NCBI GenBank assembly: GCA_046728115.1
Contig: JBKPDW010000459.1
Location: 1-5,291, forward strand
Direction: 5' to 3'
Length of the DNA stretch: 5,291 nt
From: CAVSWN01 sp046728115
GTDB lineage: Bacteria > Acidobacteriota > Vicinamibacteria > Vicinamibacterales > CAVVIG01
Part shown: piece after piece, positions 1 to 5,291 of the stretch
How the letters are laid out: each line of letters begins with the position of its first letter
Position numbering within the stretch: the stretch's first letter is position 1
Notes under the pieces: model-generated
Databases searched by the model: none
Seen by the model: the letters and a program-made list of their open reading frames with translations, nothing else
Told to the model about the DNA's origin: nothing
Program-made: the position numbers and the translations under genes

Positions 1-1604
1 GTGTATTCCGCCATCGGCGTACCGGTCGTGGTGGCGATTGTGCCGTTGATCTCGGTCAGCTTGTCGGTGAACACGACGTTGACGTTCGACAGCGTTTGGC
101 CCGCGCGCACATCGATGGGGGTGTCTGTAATGTCCCGCCCCTCCAGCGTCACGGATTTCAGGATCCATCCGCGTGTATTGCCGCTCGGGCGAATCAGGTG
201 CGGTCCGGCGGAAACACCAGACAACGTGAAGGCTCCGTCCTTGGCTACACGAGCGTTCGGTTGCGGACCTGCGACGGCTTGGTCGGTCGCCGGTGCGCCC
301 AGACGAATTTGCGTGATGTCAGGGACTGGCGATGCGCCCGGCAAAAACGTCACCGTGCCGGTGAGAGTGGCCCCGAATGACAAGACGACCGTCACATCGT
401 CGATGTCGGCACCGTTCATCGTAATCGGCACCGACGCAAACTGGGGCGGGTCGACATCGTCCCCGCGCGCGCGCAGGATGTAGCGGCCCGGCGGGACGTT
501 CGCAACAGTGAACGAACCGTCCCACTGAATGCGTCCGCCGTAGTTCGCGCCGATTTGTGCACCGCGTCCCAAGGAGTTGTCCGGCATCAGGTTCACATTG
601 CCGGCGCTTGTCGGCGTGCCGTCCGGATTGGTGACGTGGCCGGCGATGCGTCCGGTTCGCACGAGCTGCAAAGCGACGTTGATGTCGTTCACTTCCTGAC
701 TGACGCCGACGGTGATTGGACGTGCTTCGTTCACCGAGGTTGCGGCCGGGTAATACGTCGGCGCGTAGTTCAGCTGTTCCTGTTCCGTTGCGCCGCTGGC
801 AATCAACCCCGCGAAGTTGCCGCCGCGGGCAGCCGTGATGACTGCTGCCGCGTCGGCTTCGGCGAGCCCTCCACGTCCGCCGCGACCGCCCGCCGGGAAG
901 CCGGCGCCGCCAAACGCCGCGCCGCCTGGAAACCCTCGACCTCCGGCGAGCGGCATGCGAGCCAGAGCGTTCACGTAGTAATCGCCGGGATTCAGACCCC
1001 AGATCCGGTACTGACCGCGGTCATCGGTTTGTCCCGTACCGGCGGGCGTGAGGCGACGATCGCCCTGCAAGTACTGATAGCGCATCACACGCACCGATGC
1101 ACCCGGTACGGGCTCGCCATCTTCATCGAACACGCGTCCGGAAATGACGCCGCCGCGAGGCAAGCGAAATTCGAGGCCCTTCAGCTCCTGCCCATCGTTG
1201 AGCTGCAATGGGGTGCCAGCCTGCAGCGGCCGACGCTGCCCGTAGGCCAGCGAGATGAATCCAGATTTGGATGCTGTCAGCGAATAGCGACCGGCCGGCA
1301 ACTCGGTCAGCTCGAAGACGCCATCGTCACCGGTGAGCGCGCCCCGGCCGCCGGGCAACTCAGCCGCGGTGACGAACACCCGTGCGTGCTTGACTGGCCG
1401 ACCCGTGTCAGCCGTCAATACGCGTCCGGTGATTCGACCCGCGGGCGGCGGCGGCGTGTCCTTCGGCTGCTGCGCGGAGGTATCGCGAGAGGGATGCTGC
1501 GGGGGCTGGGGGCCTGGCCGCGCCGTCTGTTGTGCGCTGCGAACGGGCGCCGTCACGCCCAGAGCTACAACGAGCGCCACAAGCACACGAAGATTCATCG
1601 TCAT
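1..1604 (-). CDS. Secreted protein with tandem carboxypeptidase-regulatory-like domains (partial, 3' end missing)
   Basis: Translating the minus strand from the ATG at 1604 gives 534 uninterrupted codons that leave the window without a stop, so the C-terminus is missing. An in-frame TAG lies directly before this ATG. A second ATG two codons later (1598) is an equally possible start, and neither has a good Shine-Dalgarno. Residues 1-24 form a Sec signal peptide: a basic start, the hydrophobic stretch VLVALVVALGV, then RSA before QQ; there is no lipobox. Residues 27-56 are a Pro/Gln-rich linker. Repeated beta-sandwich units follow, with motifs such as ITGRV, GRYSLTASKSGF (106-116), ISGRVFDEDGEPVPGASV (154-171), RGQYRIWGLNPGDYYV, PPGRYILRARG (371-381) and, at 516-534, another unit beginning at TEINGTI. 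A Gly/Arg-rich insertion lies at 221-246. The family is known as CarboxypepD_reg-like and is abundant in Acidobacteriota. An export or cell-surface role is inferred; the biochemical function is unknown. No peptidase catalytic domain is visible. A TonB-dependent receptor with an N-terminal domain of this type is a less likely alternative. Confidence 0.88.
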   Translation of the reverse strand, partial: MTMNLRVLVALVVALGVTAPVRSAQQTARPGPQPPQHPSRDTSAQQPKDTPPPPAGRITGRVLTADTGRPVKHARVFVTAAELPGGRGALTGDDGVFELTELPAGRYSLTASKSGFISLAYGQRRPLQAGTPLQLNDGQELKGLEFRLPRGGVISGRVFDEDGEPVPGASVRVMRYQYLQGDRRLTPAGTGQTDDRGQYRIWGLNPGDYYVNALARMPLAGGRGFPGGAAFGGAGFPAGGRGGRGGLAEADAAAVITAARGGNFAGLIASGATEQEQLNYAPTYYPAATSVNEARPITVGVSQEVNDINVALQLVRTGRIAGHVTNPDGTPTSAGNVNLMPDNSLGRGAQIGANYGGRIQWDGSFTVANVPPGRYILRARGDDVDPPQFASVPITMNGADIDDVTVVLSFGATLTGTVTFLPGASPVPDITQIRLGAPATDQAVAGPQPNARVAKDGAFTLSGVSAGPHLIRPSGNTRGWILKSVTLEGRDITDTPIDVRAGQTLSNVNVVFTDKLTEINGTIATTTGTPMAEY

Positions 1605-1639
1605 CTATTAGACCGAGTGTGACCGCCAGCGGTTGACTG

Positions 1640-2485
1640 TCACGCTCTTTTCATCACCAGCGCGACCCACTCGTCAGCACCCCGTTCGCTGATTACTTGC
1701 GAGGGCGCGAACGCGGCGACAACCTGGTCGCGCTCAGGAATTTGAACGCCGCTGATGACGAGCACCCCATCGCAAGCGGTTGCGCCAAGAAGGCATCCGG
1801 CCGATCGGACGAGCAACGCGCCTGTCAGGTTCGCCGTCACGATGTCGGCTTGACCGAGAAGCCGCTGGACGGCTCCCTGCATTGTTGACACGTCCGCCAC
1901 CGCGAAGCTCAGATTCGTTGCTTCGGAATTGTACGCAAGATTCTCGCGCGCGGCACGGATGGCATCCTCGTCCGAGTCGATGCCGAGCGCGCGGGAAGCC
2001 CCCAGCCGGCTGGCCACAATCGCGAGGACGCCGGAACCGGTCCCGACATCGAGCACGCGCTTGCCTGTCACATCCAGCGCGAGCAATGCCTCGAGGCACA
2101 AACGAGTGCTCGCGTGGTGACCGGTACCGAAGCCCATTGAAGGACGGATCACGACGCGGACTGCCGATTGCACATCGCTGTTGGATGATTGGGGATCGGG
2201 GACGATTGTCAGCCGGCCAATCGTGACCGGCTGGAGGCCTTCCTGCGATCGGCGCGCCCAGTCTTCGTCCGGTACGTCGATCGGCGCGACAGGGAAGTGC
2301 GGCTCGATTGCAGCGCGGGCGCCGTCGCGATCGGCGGTAATCCCGAAGAACACGCGTATGATGTCGCCACGTTCTTCGACCGCGGTCGCGCGAAAATCGT
2401 CCGCCATGGCGATCACGAGATCGAATTGGCCGCGGACATCGAGCGCCGGGTACGTGTTCAACTCACCAGTCTGCGAACTCGGCAA
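1640..2485 (-). CDS. prmA: Ribosomal protein L11 methyltransferase PrmA
   Basis: This gene encodes a 281-residue class I SAM-dependent methyltransferase that in known bacteria methylates lysines and the N-terminus of ribosomal protein L11 in the cytosol. Visible motifs: a PrmA-type substrate-domain end with DEDW (73-76) and PVTIGRLTIVP (86-96); the family loop GFGTGHHAST (118-127), a variant of the usual GTGTHPTT; SAM motif I VLDVGTGSGVLAI (144-156); the acidic motif II GIDSDEDAIRAARENL (168-183); and the active-site-like stretch ADIVTANLTGALL (213-225). Length is near the family norm. The first in-frame start after the dnaJ stop is TTG at 2485; no ATG or GTG lies upstream in frame. A second TTG at residue 9 (2461) is possible and neither has a strong ribosome site, so the exact start is uncertain. 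The gene sits 8 nt after dnaJ, which suggests co-transcription or translational coupling. PrmA after dnaJ is a recurrent arrangement in hrcA-type operons. Methylation of L11 specifically is inferred from homology. Confidence 0.92.
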   Translation of the reverse strand: MPSSQTGELNTYPALDVRGQFDLVIAMADDFRATAVEERGDIIRVFFGITADRDGARAAIEPHFPVAPIDVPDEDWARRSQEGLQPVTIGRLTIVPDPQSSNSDVQSAVRVVIRPSMGFGTGHHASTRLCLEALLALDVTGKRVLDVGTGSGVLAIVASRLGASRALGIDSDEDAIRAARENLAYNSEATNLSFAVADVSTMQGAVQRLLGQADIVTANLTGALLVRSAGCLLGATACDGVLVISGVQIPERDQVVAAFAPSQVISERGADEWVALVMKRA

Positions 2486-2493
2486 TTCACCAA

Positions 2494-3645
2494 CTAGCCG
2501 AACATATCCTTCACGCGATCGAAGAGATTGCGCTCGTCCTGGTCCTCGTCGGTGTGCGCCCGCGGCTCAAACTTCTCCTGCGGCAGTGCTCCGGCGAGCT
2601 GCTCGAGCAGATGACGTTGTTCCTTGTTCAGTTTCCTCGGCGTCTGCACCTGAACCGTCGCGAACAGATCGCCTCGGCCGCGGCCGTTGACGTCGGGCAT
2701 GCCCTTCCCGCGGAGGCGCAGAGTGGTTCCGGTCTGCGTACCATCCGGCACCTTCACCTTGTCCGACCCGTCGAGGGTCGGCACCGTGATTTCTCCGCCC
2801 AGAGCCAGCGTCGTGAAGTTAACTGGAATTTCGCAGAACAGGTTGTTGCCGTCGCGACGGAAAAATTCATGCTCGCGCACCTGAACGACGACGTACAGAT
2901 GGCCGGGCGGTCCACCGGCCGATCCGCTTTCACCTTCGCCCTGCAGCCGAAGCTGCTGGCCGGTTGCGATCCCCGGCGGAATCTTGACCGTAATCTTGCG
3001 CTCTCGCGTGACGTGGCCGCCGCCGCGACACGTGTGGCACGGTTTGGTGATCACCTTGCCGGCCCCGCGGCATTGCGGACAGGTACGCGCGACAGTGAAG
3101 AAGCCTTGCTGGAATCGGACCTGACCCTGCCCGCGGCACTGCGGGCACATTGCGGCGGACGACCCCGGCGCGGATCCCGACCCGTGGCACGTCTCGCACG
3201 TTTCCTGCCGCGGAATCTGAATCGTCGTCTCGAGGCCGCGGGCGGCTTCCTCGAAGGCAATCTCCAGGTCGTATCGCAGGTCGGCGCCGCGCTGCGGTCC
3301 GCCTCGCCGCCGGCCGCCGCTGAAGAGATCGCCGAACCCGAACATGTTGCCGAGGATGTCGGCGAAGTCGCCGAACTCCTGAAACATCGATGGATCGAAG
3401 CCTGGGCCGCCGCCCGCTCCGCTGACGGCCGCGTGCCCGAACCGATCGTAGGCACTACGTTTCTCTGGGTCCGCCAGCACCGCATAGGCTTCGGCCGCCT
3501 CCTTGAACTTCTCTTCGGCAACCTTATCGCCAGGATTCCGATCCGGGTGGTGCCTCATCGCAAGCTTGCGGTAGGCACTCTTGATGTCGACCTCGGTCGC
3601 CGTGCGAGTGACGCCGAGGATTTCGTAGTAGTCGCGTTTACTCAC
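2494..3645 (-). CDS. dnaJ: Molecular chaperone DnaJ (Hsp40, type I)
   Basis: This is a full-length type I DnaJ of 383 residues. It delivers unfolded clients to DnaK in the cytosol and stimulates DnaK ATPase activity. The J domain (about 4-70) carries the essential HPD at 33-35 within AMRHHPDRNPGD. A Gly/Phe-rich region follows (about 71-115, with MFGFGDLFSGG). The zinc-binding domain has all four CxxCxGxG repeats: CETCHGSG (150-157), CPQCRGQG (167-174), CPQCRGAG (189-196) and CHTCRGGG (203-210). The C-terminal substrate-binding domains run from about 213 to 340 and include the family motif LRGKGMP (311-317). The tail is acidic and ends in DRVKDMFG. The start is GTG at 3645, which overlaps the grpE stop as GTGA (4 nt); the peptide MSKRDYYEILGV matches the family N-terminus exactly, and purine-rich AAGG stretches precede it. 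No dnaK lies between grpE and dnaJ, unlike the classical operon. Confidence 0.98.
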   Translation of the reverse strand: MSKRDYYEILGVTRTATEVDIKSAYRKLAMRHHPDRNPGDKVAEEKFKEAAEAYAVLADPEKRSAYDRFGHAAVSGAGGGPGFDPSMFQEFGDFADILGNMFGFGDLFSGGRRRGGPQRGADLRYDLEIAFEEAARGLETTIQIPRQETCETCHGSGSAPGSSAAMCPQCRGQGQVRFQQGFFTVARTCPQCRGAGKVITKPCHTCRGGGHVTRERKITVKIPPGIATGQQLRLQGEGESGSAGGPPGHLYVVVQVREHEFFRRDGNNLFCEIPVNFTTLALGGEITVPTLDGSDKVKVPDGTQTGTTLRLRGKGMPDVNGRGRGDLFATVQVQTPRKLNKEQRHLLEQLAGALPQEKFEPRAHTDEDQDERNLFDRVKDMFG

Positions 3646-4175
3646 GCCTTCGCCACCTTCACCATCGACGGCCGCAGCAGCCGATCGCCAATCACGTAAC
3701 CCTTGCGCAGCTCGCCGATCACTTCACCTTCGCGGTGATCGGGCGATTCCTCATGGATGACAGCCTGATGCAGGTTGGGATCGAAGTCCGCGCCGAGCGC
3801 TTCGATCGGGCGCACGCCGTATTTGGCGAGCAGGTCGTGGAGCTTGGCGTGAATCAATTCGATCCCCTTGCGATACCCCGCGCTGCCTTCGCCCGCGTCG
3901 ACGGCGAGCGCGATGTCGAAATCATCGACGACGAGCAACAGTTCCCTTAGCAGATTGACAACTGCCTGATCGGCTTGTTCGCGGCGCTCGCGCTCGATGC
4001 GCTTCCGGTAATTGTCGAACTCGGCCGTCTTGCGGAGGAGACGGTCGTAGTAGTCGTCGCGCTCGCGTTGCACTTCCGCAAGCGTGGGCTCCGCGACCGC
4101 TGCTGGCGTTTGGCTCGAAGCTTCGTCCGTCTCCGGCGTCTCGTCCGCCGGATCGGTGCGACTTTCATCAGTCAT
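3642..4175 (-). CDS. grpE: Nucleotide exchange factor GrpE
   Basis: GrpE is the cytosolic nucleotide exchange factor that releases ADP from DnaK; its long helices may also act as a thermosensor. The 177-residue product has a disordered, acidic Thr/Ala/Pro-rich N-tail (1-30), then a long charged helix with coiled-coil character (about 33-85, including LLRKTAEFDNYRKRIERER), and a C-terminal beta domain. The family signature is clear: FDPNLHQAV (131-139) and VIGELRKGYVIGDRLLRPSM (152-171). I chose the ATG at 4175 because MTDE begins a typical GrpE acidic tail. An in-frame ATG at 4247 would add 24 residues unlike GrpE and overlap hrcA by 65 nt. The start lies 7 nt after the hrcA stop; an AGG next to that stop could serve as a weak ribosome site. 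The downstream stop TGA overlaps the dnaJ GTG. The position between hrcA and dnaJ supports the assignment and regulation from the CIRCE promoter. Confidence 0.97.
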   Translation of the reverse strand: MTDESRTDPADETPETDEASSQTPAAVAEPTLAEVQRERDDYYDRLLRKTAEFDNYRKRIERERREQADQAVVNLLRELLLVVDDFDIALAVDAGEGSAGYRKGIELIHAKLHDLLAKYGVRPIEALGADFDPNLHQAVIHEESPDHREGEVIGELRKGYVIGDRLLRPSMVKVAKA

Positions 4176-4182
4176 AAGCGGC

Positions 4183-5220
4183 CTAATTCGGATCGCGCAG
4201 CACGCGGGAAACAGCCTGTGCGGCGCCGTCGACCACGGCGATGGCACGAGGGTATCGCATTCGCGTCGGCCCGATCACGCCGACCATGCCGCGTCCCGAT
4301 CCATCGTCGTAGGTGGAGACAATCAAGCTGAACGGCCGAAGATCGGGCGTCAGATGTTCCGCACCGATCACGACCGTGAGTCCCGGACCGTCTATGTATT
4401 CATCGAGAATCTGCAGCAGCTTCTGCTTCTCCTCGATCATCTGCAGCAGCATCTGTAGCGTCGTCAACGTCAGCCCGCTCGAGTCGTCGAGCAACGACGA
4501 CGCGCCTTCGACATAGATCGTACGTTCGTCTGGCAAGTCGGCGAACGTCGTCGACGCCAGGCGCATGGCGCGGGCGCGCAGCGCGTCGTAAAGCAGACGC
4601 TCCTCGTTGATGCGCGTCAGCACGGCTTCGCGGGCGCGATGGAGGGGCAGACCTGAAAACTCGCTGTTCAGGTAGCTTGCAGCATGACGGAGATCGTCCG
4701 ACCCCAGCGGCTCGCCTGGATCCACGACCTTCTGAATCACGTGCCCGCCCCTCGCGACGATGACGACCAGAACACGTGTGCCGCCGAGCGGAACGAACTC
4801 GACACGATCGAAGACCGCGGCCGCATGAGCGGGACCGCTTGCAAAGCCAATCGTGCGCGAGGCTTGAGACACGACGTGAGACAGGTGCGGCAGCATCGAG
4901 TCGAGCAAGAGGCCGGGGTTGTCCCGACGAAGGCGCGCTTCGACAGCTGTCGCGGCGCGCCTGTCCCGCTTGGCCTCGAGCAGCAGGTCGACGTAGAACC
5001 GGTAGCCGCGATCGGTCGGGATTCGACCGGCCGATGTGTGGGGCTGTTGCACGTAACCCTCTTCTTCGAGCCGCGCCAGAATGTTTCGGACGGTAGCGGA
5101 GGACACTCCGAGCCCGGCTGCGGTTACCAGCAGCGAGGAGGCGACCGGTTCACCGGAGGCGATGTATTCGCGAACGAGCGCGGCGAGCACACGACCAGAA
5201 CGGTCGTTCATGTCCTGCAT
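4183..5220 (-). CDS. hrcA: Heat-inducible transcription repressor HrcA
   Basis: HrcA is the repressor that binds CIRCE operators in front of class I heat-shock operons; in studied bacteria its folding depends on GroEL, linking repression to chaperone load. The 345-residue length is typical. The N-terminal winged helix covers about residues 5-75: GEPVASSLL (23-31), the recognition-helix region VSSATVRNILARLEEEGY (39-56) and the wing HTSAGRIPTDRGYR (61-74). The middle is a GAF-like/dimerisation region, with a leucine-rich helical stretch at 254-275. The conserved C-terminal motif GVIGPTRMRYPRAIAVVD (314-331) is intact. The start is ATG at 5220 with AGGA 7 nt upstream; the ATG at residue 4 has its AGGA only one base away, so it is less likely. 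A CIRCE operator and TATAAT box lie just upstream, implying autoregulation. It is the first gene of the operon and is followed 7 nt later by grpE. Confidence 0.97.
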   Translation of the reverse strand: MQDMNDRSGRVLAALVREYIASGEPVASSLLVTAAGLGVSSATVRNILARLEEEGYVQQPHTSAGRIPTDRGYRFYVDLLLEAKRDRRAATAVEARLRRDNPGLLLDSMLPHLSHVVSQASRTIGFASGPAHAAAVFDRVEFVPLGGTRVLVVIVARGGHVIQKVVDPGEPLGSDDLRHAASYLNSEFSGLPLHRAREAVLTRINEERLLYDALRARAMRLASTTFADLPDERTIYVEGASSLLDDSSGLTLTTLQMLLQMIEEKQKLLQILDEYIDGPGLTVVIGAEHLTPDLRPFSLIVSTYDDGSGRGMVGVIGPTRMRYPRAIAVVDGAAQAVSRVLRDPN

Positions 5221-5227
5221 AAATGGA

Positions 5228-5231
5228 TCCT
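5228..5231 (-). promoter_or_regulatory. Ribosome binding site of hrcA
   Basis: The minus strand reads AGGA here, followed by 7 bases and the ATG at 5220. This spacing supports the upstream ATG as the hrcA start over the ATG three codons later. Confidence 0.65.
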
Positions 5232-5248
5232 GGCGATGGCCGGATCGA

Positions 5249-5275
5249 TTAGCACTCTGAGCTCGAGACTGCTAA
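5249..5275 (-). promoter_or_regulatory. CIRCE operator (HrcA binding site), one mismatch
   Basis: On the plus strand, TTAGCACTC (5249-5257) is followed by a 9-base spacer and GACTGCTAA (5267-5275). The published CIRCE consensus is TTAGCACTC-N9-GAGTGCTAA, so 17 of 18 arm bases match; the one change is C for G at 5269. The site lies 28 nt before the hrcA start, at the expected transcription start. HrcA bound here would block initiation, and release on heat shock would induce hrcA, grpE, dnaJ and probably prmA. Confidence 0.93.
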
Positions 5276-5281
5276 GCACTC
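5273..5281 (-). promoter_or_regulatory. Additional CIRCE-like half-site
   Basis: The minus strand reads GAGTGCTTA, which matches the CIRCE right arm GAGTGCTAA at 8 of 9 bases. It overlaps the outer three bases of the main operator and abuts the -10 box. It may be a remnant of a duplicated operator or a second contact for HrcA; chance is also possible. Confidence 0.45.
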
Positions 5282-5287
5282 ATTATA
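5282..5287 (-). promoter_or_regulatory. -10 box of the hrcA operon promoter
   Basis: The minus strand reads TATAAT, a perfect sigma-70-type -10 hexamer. A start about 7 bases downstream would fall near 5275, the first base of the CIRCE, giving a leader of about 55 nt. The matching -35 hexamer would be near 5305-5310, beyond the window, so the promoter is only half visible. Confidence 0.75.
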
Positions 5288-5291
5288 CAAC

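Noticed and set aside
1..483. Plus-strand open frame of 160 codons at the left edge
   Set aside because: It is a complementary-strand shadow of the minus-strand carboxypeptidase-regulatory-like gene, which stays open through the window edge.
555..1622. Plus-strand open frame of 355 codons
   Set aside because: It lies antisense to the secreted protein, whose minus-strand frame has a signal peptide and repeated domain motifs. The plus translation is Arg/Cys/His-rich and unlike a real protein.
1622..1633. Small inverted repeat ACCGC-CA-GCGGT between prmA and the secreted-protein gene, as a terminator
   Set aside because: The arms are only 4-5 bp with a very tight loop, and no T-tract follows on the minus strand. 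It could be chance; I do not call a terminator.
2554..3699. Plus-strand open frame of 381 codons opposite dnaJ
   Set aside because: It mirrors dnaJ, whose family motifs are all intact. The translation is Arg/Leu/Ala-rich with no recognisable domain. Long antisense frames are expected in GC-rich genes.
3642..4247. Longer grpE beginning at the ATG at 4247
   Set aside because: The extra 24 residues do not resemble GrpE and would overlap hrcA by 65 nt; the ATG at 4175 gives a normal acidic GrpE N-terminus.
4409..4450. Direct repeat of ATCTGCAGCAGC, 30 bp apart
   Set aside because: It encodes the similar LLQM and LLQI turns of one leucine-rich helix in HrcA, so protein-level constraint explains it.

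Overview
The window is an ordinary-looking bacterial chromosomal segment, GC-rich and densely coding. All five supported genes lie on the minus strand, so transcription runs from the right edge (about 5290) to the left edge (1). Reading with transcription, they are hrcA (heat-shock repressor), grpE (nucleotide exchange factor), dnaJ (Hsp40 co-chaperone), prmA (ribosomal protein L11 methyltransferase) and the first 534 codons of a secreted protein made of repeated carboxypeptidase-regulatory-like beta-sandwich domains. The last gene runs off the left edge.

Right end (5221-5291): the control region of the heat-shock operon. It holds a perfect TATAAT -10 box and, directly downstream, a CIRCE operator (TTAGCACTC-N9-GAGTGCTAA) with one mismatch. 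An extra CIRCE-like half-site is squeezed between the two. The -35 box would lie outside the window. HrcA, the first gene product, is the known CIRCE repressor, so the operon is most likely autoregulated. Middle (1640-5220): four tightly packed genes. The gaps are 7 nt (hrcA-grpE), a 4-nt GTGA overlap (grpE-dnaJ) and 8 nt (dnaJ-prmA). dnaJ starts with GTG and prmA probably with TTG. Left end (1-1604): the secreted multi-domain protein starts 35 nt after prmA, with no clear terminator or promoter between them.

How the genes work together: HrcA senses chaperone load and represses the operon. GrpE and DnaJ are the two partners of DnaK, driving its nucleotide cycle and substrate loading. dnaK itself, which in the classical hrcA-grpE-dnaK-dnaJ arrangement sits between them, is not here and must be elsewhere. 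PrmA commonly follows dnaJ in such operons.

Organism: the gene order, the high GC content and especially the long secreted protein with tandem carboxypeptidase-regulatory domains point to Acidobacteriota, perhaps the Vicinamibacteria. This is inference from family knowledge, not proof. I found no RNA genes, mobile elements, CRISPR arrays or phage genes, and no intergenic stretch above 300 bases. I see no convincing new biological system here. The points worth a second look are the operator architecture, the missing dnaK and the secreted protein attached to a heat-shock operon.
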